Assembly: GCF_005116445.1 (NCBI RefSeq)
Contig: NZ_SWBQ01000001.1
Coordinates: 558,001 to 622,000 of the forward strand
Source of the DNA: Pedobacter frigoris
Lineage (GTDB): Bacteria; Bacteroidota; Bacteroidia; Sphingobacteriales; Sphingobacteriaceae
Reading direction: 5' to 3'
Length of the DNA stretch: 64,000 nt
Each line of letters starts with the position of its first letter. Position 1 is the stretch's first letter. The position numbers were made by a program, and so were the translations under genes. Positions 33,520 to 41,516 of the stretch are shown in pieces. The notes beneath the pieces were generated by a model, which had not been told where the DNA came from, did not search any database, and saw nothing but the letters and a program-made list of their open reading frames with translations.

Positions 33520-34773
33520 TTAAATCTCTTTGACTGTAAATCCTGCTTTTTGTAAATCTTTCCAGAAATCAGGATATGATTTTTCAACTACATTCATGTC
33601 TTCCAGTTCAACCTCTTTAATCATAAGACTAAGCGGAGCGAAAGCCATGGCCATCCGGTGATCCTCATACGTTTCAAAAGTAACCTTTTCAGGGAAATGA
33701 AGTCCCTCACAATTTAAAGTATAGATTAAATTGTCTTCTTTTAAAACCACACCGATTTTTGCAAGTTCATTCTGTAAAGCCTTAACACGATCTGTTTCCT
33801 TAATTTTAAGTGTTTCCAGGCCGGTGAATGACAAGTTTTTGCCAATTGCCGCTGCACAAACAATGATAGTCTGGGCAAGGTCAGGGCAGTCTTTTAGATC
33901 TAATACCTGGTCATCGAAACTTTTCTCAGCAGAGCTAAGTACTATTCCTTTTGATGTTTTATTTGTTTGTACACCAAAAGCTTCCATGATTTTCCTGATT
34001 CTGCTATCTCCCTGCAAGCTTTTGTCTTTCAGGTAAGGCAATTCTATAATAGCTTTGTCACTTAATGCAGCAATGCTATACCAATAGGAAGCAGCACTCC
34101 AATCCGGCTCAACTGCAAGCGTTGATGCGTTGAATTGCTGCGGTTTGATGGTGATGTTATTTCCATCCCAACTGTGCTTGATTCCTGTTTCTTCTAACAT
34201 ATCAAGCGTCATCTTTACATATGGAAGCGAGGTAAGTTCACCTTCTATTTCTAAAGTAAGACCTTGTGTTAATGTTGGAGCAATCATTAACAGTGCTGAA
34301 ATGTATTGACTGCTAATGTCACCTTTAATCTTTACGGAATCCATTTGCTGTTGCAATGGCCCTGTTATAGATATTGGTGGATAGCCATCCTGTTCCAGAT
34401 AAGAAAGTGATGCGCCTATACTTTTCAATGCTTCAGCAAGAATACCAATGGGACGCTGTTTCATTCTTTCTGTTCCTGTTAATATAAAATTTCCGGGAAG
34501 AGTTGAAAGATAAGCTGTTAAAAAACGCATAGCAGTGCCCGCAGGTCCCACATCAACAGTTTGTTGATGTGGATCATTCTGCGAAATATTATTTAGTATG
34601 CGATTTAAGGTTACCGTATCAGCAGCATTAGACATGTTGTCAATGTCCACCAGGCCTTTACTTAAGGAACTAATGATCAATGCCCTGTTACATTCACTTT
34701 TAGAACCTGTGAGTGTAATCTCTGTATTGATATGTTTGTTTCCGTTAAAAGAAACAACCGCATGTTTACTCAT
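33520..34773 (-). CDS. aroA: 3-phosphoshikimate 1-carboxyvinyltransferase (EPSP synthase)
   Basis: 417 aa. Substrate-binding lysine-serine in TGSKSECNRALI, the GPAGTAMRFLTAY loop, MKQRPIGILAEAL, KETDRVKALQNEL and DHRMAMAFAPLSL motifs are all present. It joins phosphoenolpyruvate to shikimate 3-phosphate. It starts 2 bases after the preceding gene's stop, indicating tight coupling. The GPAG loop in place of NAGT-type sequence is common to Bacteroidota enzymes. Confidence 0.96.
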   Translation of the reverse strand: MSKHAVVSFNGNKHINTEITLTGSKSECNRALIISSLSKGLVDIDNMSNAADTVTLNRILNNISQNDPHQQTVDVGPAGTAMRFLTAYLSTLPGNFILTGTERMKQRPIGILAEALKSIGASLSYLEQDGYPPISITGPLQQQMDSVKIKGDISSQYISALLMIAPTLTQGLTLEIEGELTSLPYVKMTLDMLEETGIKHSWDGNNITIKPQQFNASTLAVEPDWSAASYWYSIAALSDKAIIELPYLKDKSLQGDSRIRKIMEAFGVQTNKTSKGIVLSSAEKSFDDQVLDLKDCPDLAQTIIVCAAAIGKNLSFTGLETLKIKETDRVKALQNELAKIGVVLKEDNLIYTLNCEGLHFPEKVTFETYEDHRMAMAFAPLSLMIKEVELEDMNVVEKSYPDFWKDLQKAGFTVKEI

Positions 34774-34775
34774 TG

Positions 34776-35915
34776 TTAAGATTTAACTTCTGTATGTGCT
34801 TCTGCTGCGATTCCTTGTTCTGCTTTACCAGCATTCATGATTTCAGTTTGCTTGCGGATTGACTCACCGTGAACAAGCTCAAGGAATTTTTCAGTGAAAT
34901 TGAGGTCTAATTTCAATGCTTTTGCAAATGATATTCCTTTTTTGATGATGGCATCCCAACGATTTACTTGTAAGATAGTTACCTGATTGTCGCGTTTAAA
35001 TTCACCAATTTTTCCAACGATAGCCATACGCTCACCTAATTTTTGCAATAGCAAATCATCGATTTTGTCAATCTGCTTACGTAATTCAGCTAATTGATCA
35101 GTAAATGCTTCGTTTTTAGATTCAGGCTCACGTACAGTTAGACGATCTGCAAGCTCAGCTAAAGCTGCGGGCGTTACTTGTTGCTTCGCGTCTGTCCATG
35201 CAACGGAAGGGTCTACGTGCGACTCAATCATTAATCCCTGCATGTCTAAGTCTAATGCTTTTTGAGAGATGTAAGGAATCAGTTCCCTATTACCGCAAAT
35301 GTGACTTGGGTCGTTAATGATTGGCAATTCAGGACATAGTGTTTTCAACTGGATGGCAAGCTCCCACATAGGTTCATTGCGGAACGAACTCTTTTCGAAA
35401 GAAGAGAAACCTCTATGGATTGCACCCAATTTAGTAATACCCGCACGGTTGATACGTTCAAGAGCACCAGCCCAAAGCTGAAGGTCAGGATTAACCGGGT
35501 TTTTAACTAAAACAGGAATGTCTACACCCTGTAATGCATCAGCAATTTCCTGAACTGTAAAAGGGTTTACTGTAGAACGCGCACCAATCCACAAGATATC
35601 TACCCCTGCGGCTAAAGCTTCTTCAACGTGTTTGGCATTAGCAACCTCAACTGCAGTTGGTAATCCTGTTTCTGCTTTAGCTCTTTTTAACCATTCTAAA
35701 CCAATACTTCCGATACCTTCGAATTCTCCCGGACGGGTACGTGGCTTCCAGATTCCTGCTCTTAATACAGATACTTTTCCTGTTGCAGCTAATAGATGAG
35801 CTGTAGTTAGTAATTGTTCTTCAGTTTCTGCGCTGCAAGGTCCTGAAATGATTAGGGGCTCGTTGTTGATGTTAAGCCAGGTGTTTAATGGCTGAATGTT
35901 TAATTGTAATTTCAT
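34776..35915 (-). CDS. Bifunctional DAHP synthase / chorismate mutase
   Basis: 379 aa. Residues about 10-260 are a KDPS/DAHPS type I-beta barrel (ISGPCSAETEEQL, RAGIWKPRTRPGEFEGIGS, VKNPVNPDLQLW, AIHRGFSSF, NDPSHICGNRELI, GLMIESHVDP). Residues about 275-360 are an AroQ chorismate mutase (LRKQIDKIDDLLLQKLGERM, IGEFKRDNQVTILQVNRWD). The first domain makes DAHP from phosphoenolpyruvate and erythrose 4-phosphate, the second makes prephenate, so the enzyme is positioned for feedback control by prephenate or end products. Between pheA and aroA in the attenuated operon. Confidence 0.95.
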   Translation of the reverse strand: MKLQLNIQPLNTWLNINNEPLIISGPCSAETEEQLLTTAHLLAATGKVSVLRAGIWKPRTRPGEFEGIGSIGLEWLKRAKAETGLPTAVEVANAKHVEEALAAGVDILWIGARSTVNPFTVQEIADALQGVDIPVLVKNPVNPDLQLWAGALERINRAGITKLGAIHRGFSSFEKSSFRNEPMWELAIQLKTLCPELPIINDPSHICGNRELIPYISQKALDLDMQGLMIESHVDPSVAWTDAKQQVTPAALAELADRLTVREPESKNEAFTDQLAELRKQIDKIDDLLLQKLGERMAIVGKIGEFKRDNQVTILQVNRWDAIIKKGISFAKALKLDLNFTEKFLELVHGESIRKQTEIMNAGKAEQGIAAEAHTEVKS

Positions 35916-35970
35916 TGTTTTTGGGGTTTGATATTGTGTTATATTTTAAATTCTTATTTGTTTTCTGATG

Positions 35971-36819
35971 TTATACTTTGTCGTTCTTTTGGTATTCACC
36001 CATAATGTTGAAGTTTACGGTGTACTTAAGTGCCTGACGTATTGCTTTGTCATATTTCTCCATGTCCTTCCATTCCATGTCTACATAGAAATAATATTCA
36101 TTTCTTCTTCCCAAAACTGGCATACTCTGTATTTTAGTTAGGTTTACCTGTTGCTCGGCAAAAATATTCAGCACCTTAGATAATGCACCTACATGGTTTC
36201 CAACCTGAAAACAGATGGAGGCCTTGTTGATTTCAGTTAATTCCTCTGTCTTATCACTTTTAAGAATTAGGAAACGAGTATAATTCTTTTTGTTGGATTC
36301 TATTCTTCTTTCAATGATATTCAATCCGTATAATTCTGCAGCAAGAGAATTAGCGATAGCTACAGTGTCGGTAAGTTGTTCATCTCTGATCTTTTTAGCA
36401 CATGCGGCTGTATCGCTACCTTCAATTACCTGAATATTTGGATAGTCATAAAAAAAATCAACGCACTGACGCAAAGCAATAGGGTGGGAGGTTGCAAATT
36501 TAATATCTTCAAATTTTACTCCCGGTAAAGCCATAAGATTAAGCTGTATTGCAAGGTAAACCTCTCCTACAACAGCGAAATTGTATTCTCTGATCAATGT
36601 ATAGTTTGGCAAAAGGCTACCTGCAATTGAATTTTCAATGGCCATAATTACAAAATCAGCATTTCCTTTTTCCAGGCTTTCGCATGTCTGTTTAAAAGAG
36701 TTACATTCAATGGTTTGAATATCTCTTCCGAAAAATTTGAAGGCTGCCTCTTCGTGAAAAGATGCTTTAATACCCTGGATTGCTACTCTTGTTCCTTTTT
36801 TCATTTGCTGTTTTTGCAT
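35971..36819 (-). CDS. pheA: Prephenate dehydratase with ACT domain
   Basis: 282 aa. Catalytic part has AIENSIAGSLLPNY and the essential threonine in NYTRFLIL; the C-terminal ACT domain is visible as CFQVGNHVGALSKVLNIFAE. In the usual phenylalanine-sensing ESRP motif the residues here read QSMP, so feedback by phenylalanine may be weak or different. It converts prephenate to phenylpyruvate. First gene of the aromatic operon, immediately after the attenuator, so it is the direct target of the leader peptide control. No prephenate dehydrogenase is seen nearby. Confidence 0.95.
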   Translation of the reverse strand: MQKQQMKKGTRVAIQGIKASFHEEAAFKFFGRDIQTIECNSFKQTCESLEKGNADFVIMAIENSIAGSLLPNYTLIREYNFAVVGEVYLAIQLNLMALPGVKFEDIKFATSHPIALRQCVDFFYDYPNIQVIEGSDTAACAKKIRDEQLTDTVAIANSLAAELYGLNIIERRIESNKKNYTRFLILKSDKTEELTEINKASICFQVGNHVGALSKVLNIFAEQQVNLTKIQSMPVLGRRNEYYFYVDMEWKDMEKYDKAIRQALKYTVNFNIMGEYQKNDKV

Positions 36820-36832
36820 TTTGCTTTAAACG

Positions 36833-36863
36833 AAAAAAGTCCCGGTTTTTGACCGGGACTTTT
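36833..36863 (-). terminator. Attenuator terminator in the pheA leader
   Basis: On the minus strand AAAAGTCCCGGT and ACCGGGACTTTT form a 12-bp stem with a CAAAA loop followed by T residues, 13 bases before the pheA ATG. It lies upstream of the structural gene, as expected of a regulatory terminator. Confidence 0.88.
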
Positions 36864-36907
36864 CGTATACATTTATCTTGTTTGATTATATTGCATATTA
36901 GTCCCGG
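36851..36907 (-). promoter_or_regulatory. Antiterminator of the aromatic attenuator
   Basis: CCGGGACT of the leader end (plus-strand 36900-36907) can pair over 8 bp with AGTCCCGG in the left arm of the terminator (minus-strand 5' arm, 36852-36859). Forming it would prevent the terminator, so the two are mutually exclusive. The layout is the classical amino-acid attenuation arrangement. Confidence 0.8.
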
Positions 36908-36960
36908 CTCTTACTAAAGTAGTAAAAGTAACCAAACCAATATGTAGTGATGTTGTTCAA
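36898..36960 (-). CDS. Aromatic leader peptide of the pheA operon
   Basis: A 20-codon frame starting with TTG at 36960 and ending TAA at 36898. Codons 5-15 read TTYWFGYFYYF, with eight aromatic codons (four Tyr, three Phe, one Trp) in an eleven-residue stretch. The end (KSRD) is encoded by CCGGGAC, the first arm of the alternative hairpin. Ribosome stalling at the aromatic codons would leave that arm free. There is no ATG in this frame, so the start is inferred from TTG. Confidence 0.78.
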   Translation of the reverse strand: MNNITTYWFGYFYYFSKSRD

Positions 36961-36980
36961 AATTTCTTTTTTTATTTTTC

Positions 36981-37010
36981 CAAATGTAGCAACAAAATTT
37001 AATTTGTCAA
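36981..37010 (-). promoter_or_regulatory. Promoter of the aromatic operon
   Basis: TTG (37008-37010), 19-base spacer, TACATTTG (36981-36988), matching the Bacteroidota -33/-7 consensus. It would start transcription about 12-16 bases before the leader TTG. Confidence 0.7.
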
Positions 37011-37074
37011 TAGTTAATTTAAAAAAATTATTTATTGTTTGTAACGAGCTTAAAATCTCATACAGAATTTAACC

Positions 37075-38148
37075 TTATGAAGGTGATTTTGCCAAGGTAT
37101 TATAGTAGTTTAAACTTGCTAGAATATCCCCTTCAGCTACTCTACAGTTAAACGCACAGGAGCCGATGCTATTCAAAAGGGAAAACATAATCTCTCCGTT
37201 TTCATTCTTTTTATCGCTTTGCATAAATTCTAACAATTGACTAAAGCTTTCCTTTTTAATTTGATATGATGGGTAAGTTTCAAGGATATAATTGCTGATA
37301 TCCTCTAATTCATCACCAGTTAGTGTATTATTGCTAACGGACAAGAATCCTTCACAAACCATTCCTATTGCTATGGCTTCTCCGTGTGTAAGTGGGCTTT
37401 TGTCATTAATTAAGGAGTAGGTTTCTACGGCATGACCTATAGTATGGCCGAAATTTAAAATCTTTCTTAATCCCTTTTCATGCGGATCCTCAGTTACTAC
37501 GTCATTTTTTATATTAACAGAAGTGTAAATGGCTTGTGCTTCGATCTCTTTGTGATTTCCTTTTTTTAACTCTTCGTAATAACTTTTATCGGCGATAAGG
37601 CCGTGTTTGATCATTTCTGCAAATCCTGACAACATTTCTCTTTCAGGCAATGTTTTTAAGAATTTAGTTTCGATAAATACTGACTTCGGAAGGGTAAAAG
37701 TACCAACCATATTTTTTACATTATCGATATCTATTCCTGTTTTTCCGCCAACGGAAGCATCTACCTGAGATAGTAGTGTAGTAGGGATATTGATAAAGTC
37801 GATTCCTCTTTTATAAGTGGAAGCTACGAATCCACCAAGATCTGTAACTACACCGCCACCAAGATTGATCATCAAACATTTTCTGTCAGCCCCAAAATCA
37901 AGTAATGTTTTCCAGATGCCAATGCAGAAATCTATATTTTTATTTTCCTCACCCGGATCAGTTTCAATCAGGTCGAAACCTGTAAAATCATCGAGCATCT
38001 CTTGAAATACGGGTAAACAGAATTGAGAAGTATTTCCATCTGCAAAGACAAATATTTTGCTGTATTTGCCAGATTCCAGTATTTCAGTAAGCGGATTCAG
38101 TTGAGTTTCGAAATGTATGGTGTGTCCAGCACTATCAAGTTTGTTCAT
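37075..38148 (-). CDS. aroB: 3-dehydroquinate synthase
   Basis: 357 aa. NLGGGVVTDLGGFVASTYKRG, PTTLLSQVDASVGGKTGID, NMVGTF, EMIKHGLI and the metal-binding histidine in LNFGHTIGHAVE are present. Converts DAHP to 3-dehydroquinate with NAD+ and a divalent metal. Its ATG overlaps the stop of the S4-domain gene by one base, so they form a small operon separate from the pheA operon. Normal length. Confidence 0.95.
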   Translation of the reverse strand: MNKLDSAGHTIHFETQLNPLTEILESGKYSKIFVFADGNTSQFCLPVFQEMLDDFTGFDLIETDPGEENKNIDFCIGIWKTLLDFGADRKCLMINLGGGVVTDLGGFVASTYKRGIDFINIPTTLLSQVDASVGGKTGIDIDNVKNMVGTFTLPKSVFIETKFLKTLPEREMLSGFAEMIKHGLIADKSYYEELKKGNHKEIEAQAIYTSVNIKNDVVTEDPHEKGLRKILNFGHTIGHAVETYSLINDKSPLTHGEAIAIGMVCEGFLSVSNNTLTGDELEDISNYILETYPSYQIKKESFSQLLEFMQSDKKNENGEIMFSLLNSIGSCAFNCRVAEGDILASLNYYNTLAKSPS

Positions 38149-38354
38149 TAAATTACATTTATTTTCTGACCCATAAAATCAATTACATCTCCCACACGTA
38201 CTTTTAGACGCTTACGGTAGTCTACTTTTCCATTGTATTTCACCAAACCATCTTCAACAACAGTTTGTGCCTCTCCTCCGCTTTGTACCAGTGCAGTTGC
38301 CTTTAGCAGCTGAATAAGGGGAATAAATTCGCCTTCTAATTTGAATTTTATCAT
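38148..38354 (-). CDS. S4 RNA-binding domain protein, YbcJ/RlbA-like
   Basis: 68 aa, a single S4 domain (FIPLIQLLKATALVQSGGEAQ..VEDGLVKYNGKVDYRKRLKVRVGDVIDF in family form). Such proteins bind ribosomal RNA or tRNA and are linked to translation or ribosome assembly. Its coupling to aroB is common in this phylum. A minus-strand TAAGTTTG (38362-38369) lies just 8 bases upstream of the ATG, suggesting an almost leaderless message. Confidence 0.88.
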   Translation of the reverse strand: MIKFKLEGEFIPLIQLLKATALVQSGGEAQTVVEDGLVKYNGKVDYRKRLKVRVGDVIDFMGQKINVI

Positions 38355-38361
38355 TGTATGG

Positions 38362-38369
38362 CAAACTTA
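38362..38369 (-). promoter_or_regulatory. -7 promoter element for S4-aroB operon
   Basis: TAAGTTTG on the minus strand fits TAnnTTTG. The upstream TTG is only 15 bases away, short of the ideal. Confidence 0.45.
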
Positions 38370-38449
38370 AGAAAAATGCTTTTACAATTTATTGAATATA
38401 AAATGCATTTATTTATAAAGTGTTATACCACTGATAGCAATGGAATTTA

Positions 38450-38457
38450 TATTTTTG
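38450..38457 (+). promoter_or_regulatory. -7 promoter element for proline dehydrogenase
   Basis: TATTTTTG, TAnnTTTG, 29 bases before the ATG at 38487; divergent from the S4-aroB promoter. Confidence 0.45.
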
Positions 38458-38486
38458 CGGACGATTTTATTAATAGAAATTTTTAA

Positions 38487-39671
38487 ATGGAACTATCCCC
38501 CAAAAAAACACTGAACTTTGACAATACAGAAGTTGCTTTTCGCAACAAGTCTAATGGTGAATTAAATGCTGCGTATTGGCTTTTTAAGATTATCAGCAGT
38601 AATTTCCTCACTAAAGTAGGTCCCCCGATCACGAATTTCTTTATGAATATTGGAATGCCGATTAAGGGAATTATTAAAGCTACCATTTTTAAACATTTCT
38701 GTGGAGGAGAAACAATAGCAGAGTGTGAGCATACTATTGCTCAACTAAATTCGGGGCAGGTAGGTACTATTTTAGATTATTCAGTAGAGGGAGAGGAAGA
38801 AGAAGAAGTTTTTGACTTTACGTGTGAAGAAATTATCAGAACTATAGAACGTGCCGCGGGAGATAATCGTATTCCAATTACAGTATTTAAAGTTACAGGA
38901 ATTGGGAGGTTTGGTTTGCTGGAAAAACTGGATGCAAAACAGGAACTGAATGCAGCTGAAACTGCTGAGTTTGAAAAAGTGAAACAGCGTTGTGAAAAAA
39001 TCTGCAGAGCAGCTTTTGATAAAAATGTTCCGGTAATGGTAGATGCCGAAGAGACCTGGATTCAGGATACGATTGACCTATTGGCCTTAGATATGATGCG
39101 TTTATTTAATAAAGAAAGTATCATAGTTTACAATACTTATCAAATGTATCGTCATGATAAGCTAGCGGATCTTAAAGCAGATCACCTGATCGCAAAAGCA
39201 GAGGGCTTTATATTGGGAGTTAAGATGGTTCGTGGTGCATATATGGAGAAGGAACGTAAACGTGCAGAAGAAATGGGATATCCATCACCTATACAACCAA
39301 CCAAAGAAGCTTCCGATAAGGATTATGATGAATCACTGAGATATTCTATGGCTAATATCAATGATATTGCTATTGTGTGCGGTACACATAATGAACAGAG
39401 CAGCAGATTACTTGCGCAACTGCTGGATGAATACAACATTGATCATAATCACCCTCATGTATATTTTGCACAATTATTGGGAATGAGTGACAACCTTAGT
39501 TTTAATCTTTCTGATGCCGGATACAATGTAGCTAAGTACGTGCCTTACGGGCCTGTTAAAGCAGTTATGCCGTACCTATTCAGAAGAGCGCAGGAGAATA
39601 CTTCTATTGCCGGACAAACGAGCAGAGAGCTTGGTTTGATTATGAAAGAAAAGAAACGCAGAAAGCTATAA
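38487..39671 (+). CDS. Proline dehydrogenase
   Basis: 394 aa monofunctional PRODH barrel. FAD/substrate motifs: VKMVRGAYMEKERKRAEEMG, CGTHNEQSS, YFAQLLGMSDNLSF, and the C-terminal YVPYGPVKAVMPYLFRRAQENTSI. It oxidises proline to pyrroline-5-carboxylate and passes electrons to quinone. No P5C dehydrogenase is adjacent. Insert relative to short bacterial enzymes around residues 100-170 is typical for Bacteroidota. Ends at a strong terminator. Confidence 0.94.
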   Translation: MELSPKKTLNFDNTEVAFRNKSNGELNAAYWLFKIISSNFLTKVGPPITNFFMNIGMPIKGIIKATIFKHFCGGETIAECEHTIAQLNSGQVGTILDYSVEGEEEEEVFDFTCEEIIRTIERAAGDNRIPITVFKVTGIGRFGLLEKLDAKQELNAAETAEFEKVKQRCEKICRAAFDKNVPVMVDAEETWIQDTIDLLALDMMRLFNKESIIVYNTYQMYRHDKLADLKADHLIAKAEGFILGVKMVRGAYMEKERKRAEEMGYPSPIQPTKEASDKDYDESLRYSMANINDIAIVCGTHNEQSSRLLAQLLDEYNIDHNHPHVYFAQLLGMSDNLSFNLSDAGYNVAKYVPYGPVKAVMPYLFRRAQENTSIAGQTSRELGLIMKEKKRRKL

Positions 39672-39684
39672 ACTTTAGCGACAA

Positions 39685-39718
39685 CAAAAGAGGCGATCTG
39701 AAAGGGTCGCCTCTTTTG
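39685..39718. terminator. Bidirectional terminator after proline dehydrogenase
   Basis: CAAAAGAGGCGA and TCGCCTCTTTTG, 12-bp stem and 10-base loop, between convergent genes. Confidence 0.88.
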
Positions 39719-39725
39719 CTAATTG

Positions 39726-40052
39726 TTATCTATTTTTATCGGTTTTAAATGGCTGATTACCTGTTAGCAAATCCCAGAACAAAATAAAGTCGCTGGCCAG
39801 GCTGTAGGCCGGATACCTGAAGGTAGCAGGCTTGTTTTTCTCAAAAAAGAAATGCCCCACCCAGGCAAAGCTATATCCTGTTAGTGGTGCGATCAGTAGA
39901 AAACGCCATTCATGGAACAGTATTGCAGCAAAGAGCGCCAATACAACCAACCCAGTGCCTATAAAATGGAGTACCCTGCTGATCAGATTTTGGTGTTCTG
40001 TTAGGTAGAAAGGATAAAACTCTGCCAATGATTTAAATCTTTTGTCAGTCAT
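39726..40052 (-). CDS. DUF962 / Mpo1-like membrane protein
   Basis: 108 aa from the ATG at 40052 (MTDKRFKSLAEFY fits the family); an ATG at 40076 would overlap the upstream HAD gene by 20 bases. Conserved features: FYLTEHQNLISRVLHFIGTG, two hydrophobic segments, and SFAWVGHFFFEKNKPATFRYP with the histidines of the 2-hydroxy fatty acid dioxygenase family (yeast Mpo1). Proteins of this group take part in fatty-acid alpha-oxidation; the bacterial role is not established. Located in the inner membrane. Confidence 0.84.
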   Translation of the reverse strand: MTDKRFKSLAEFYPFYLTEHQNLISRVLHFIGTGLVVLALFAAILFHEWRFLLIAPLTGYSFAWVGHFFFEKNKPATFRYPAYSLASDFILFWDLLTGNQPFKTDKNR

Positions 40053-40056
40053 GTCA

Positions 40057-40710
40057 TTATAGAATTTTATGATCAATTAGAAATTGTTCAAGTTCTATTG
40101 GATGTCTGTCCATCAAGAGTGTATGCAGGCCAGCTTGTTTGGCACCAACCAAATGTTGCGGACTGTCATCTATAAATAGTGTTTCTTCGGGGTTCAAGTT
40201 ATTTTCTTTGATGACCTGCTCAAAGATTTCTACATGTGGTTTTCGAAGAAACATTTGCTGCGAATAATATGTCTTTTCGAAGAGGTGATTATTGTCAGAT
40301 ACGTTAAACTCTCTTTTAAGGTAATCAACAATCCAGTTGTAATGAATCTCATTATTGTTACTCAACAGAAAAGTGCGGTACTTTTTCCCTGCTTTTATAA
40401 GCGTATCATGAACCTTAGCGGAGGGGACACCTATCAATAAACTATTCCAGGCATCATCAATTTGCCGATCTGTAAGTGTATTATTTTCTGCTGCATTACG
40501 TATTCCATCCCTGAATTGAGCTGGTGTGATTGCCGCGGTCTCAAAATTGTTGAAAATGTCGTTGTGGCTTTTATGTGTAAAAAACTCATTAATGTTAGAT
40601 ATACCTAATTGTATCAGAGCATTTTGTGCCTTGTTGAAGTCAATTTCGAATATCACATTGCCATAATCAAAAATAATATTTTTTATTTTTTGTGCTAAAA
40701 CTGTTTCCAT
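40057..40710 (-). CDS. HAD-family hydrolase (YihX-like)
   Basis: 217 aa. Motif I is IIFDYGNVIFEID, the FDxGNV variant of YihX-type sugar-phosphate phosphatases; motif II is LLSNNNEIHYNW; motif III and IV region is FRKPHVEIFEQVIKEN-like with LFIDDSPQHLVGAKQAGL. A helical cap lies at about residues 20-90. Likely a phosphatase acting on small sugar phosphates. Transcribed with the DUF962 gene. Confidence 0.9.
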   Translation of the reverse strand: METVLAQKIKNIIFDYGNVIFEIDFNKAQNALIQLGISNINEFFTHKSHNDIFNNFETAAITPAQFRDGIRNAAENNTLTDRQIDDAWNSLLIGVPSAKVHDTLIKAGKKYRTFLLSNNNEIHYNWIVDYLKREFNVSDNNHLFEKTYYSQQMFLRKPHVEIFEQVIKENNLNPEETLFIDDSPQHLVGAKQAGLHTLLMDRHPIELEQFLIDHKIL

Positions 40711-40763
40711 AATTCATTACAAATATGTAACATTGCACTCGCAAAATCTAATAAGATTTTCAG

Positions 40764-40837
40764 GGGCCATTAGCTCAGTTGGTTAGAGTAGAAGACTCAT
40801 AATCTTTTGGTCGATGGTTCGAGCCCATCATGGCCCA
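40764..40837 (+). tRNA. tRNA-Met (CAT), elongator type
   Basis: 74 bases. Acceptor GGGCCAT pairs with ATGGCCC; D-arm GCTC/GAGT with AGTTGGTTA loop; anticodon loop CTCATAA on the GAAGA/TCTTT stem; T-arm GATGG/CCATC with TTCGAGC. The G-C first pair rules out the initiator form; tRNA-Ile2 (CAT with lysidine) cannot be excluded from sequence alone. CCA is not encoded. Confidence 0.93.
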
Positions 40838-40843
40838 CTAAAT

Positions 40844-40879
40844 AAAAAGCCGTTTCTATCTAATAGAGCCGGCTTTTTT
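40844..40879 (+). terminator. tRNA terminator
   Basis: AAAAGCCG and CGGCTTTT pair over 8 bp, followed by T-run. The remaining bases to 41105 show nothing beyond ordinary intergenic sequence. Confidence 0.7.
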
Positions 40880-41105
40880 GTTTTTATCATTTTTAATTAC
40901 TAATCTTAATTCAGATCTTTTGGTGTTAGCGCGTTAACATAACAGGCTTGTTTGATTAAGCTACTGAATATTTAGATATAAGCTATATTTGACATTGCAA
41001 CTATAAGTAACCTAACAATAGAGGGGATCAGAGATTAGGAATTATCCCGACGCCCTCCCGAGATTTAATCAGGAGGCAGAGGTTGAGACTTGTAGTACAG
41101 ACTTC

Positions 41106-41516
41106 TTACATTAGAAAATGTTTCTTCAAGACCTCTTCAAGTTCTTTTGGGAATAGTGGTTTTTTTAGCAATTTAATAACGTAAGGATTTGCTTCTGCCT
41201 TTTTTATGTCTCCAAAATCCAGTGTTGATGAGAGTATCGCAATCAGACATTTATCCTTGATTGACTTTGGAAATTTTTTATAAATCTCTAAAAAATCGAA
41301 CCCATCCATTTCTGGCATTTGTATATCTAAAAGAATGAAATCTGGCAATTCAGCTTCATTGTCTACATGCTGATTGAGGTAAGACAAGCCTTCTTCTCCG
41401 GATCTACATAGAATAATGTCATCAAATAATTTCGATATAGTGATGATTTTTGAGTTGATTTTCAGATCAACTTCATTGTCATCTATCAGCATTACTTTTC
41501 TGGGTTTATTTAACAT
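41106..41516 (-). CDS. Single-domain response regulator
   Basis: 136 aa receiver domain only: KVMLIDDNEVDLKINSKII with the acidic pocket, phosphoacceptor aspartate in FILLDIQMPEMDGFDF, AILSSTLDF and the lysine in KLLKKPLFPKEL. No output domain; it probably relays phosphate within the operon. Overlaps the upstream REC-kinase gene by 11 bases and is the last gene of the operon 47762-41106. Confidence 0.9.
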   Translation of the reverse strand: MLNKPRKVMLIDDNEVDLKINSKIITISKLFDDIILCRSGEEGLSYLNQHVDNEAELPDFILLDIQMPEMDGFDFLEIYKKFPKSIKDKCLIAILSSTLDFGDIKKAEANPYVIKLLKKPLFPKELEEVLKKHFLM

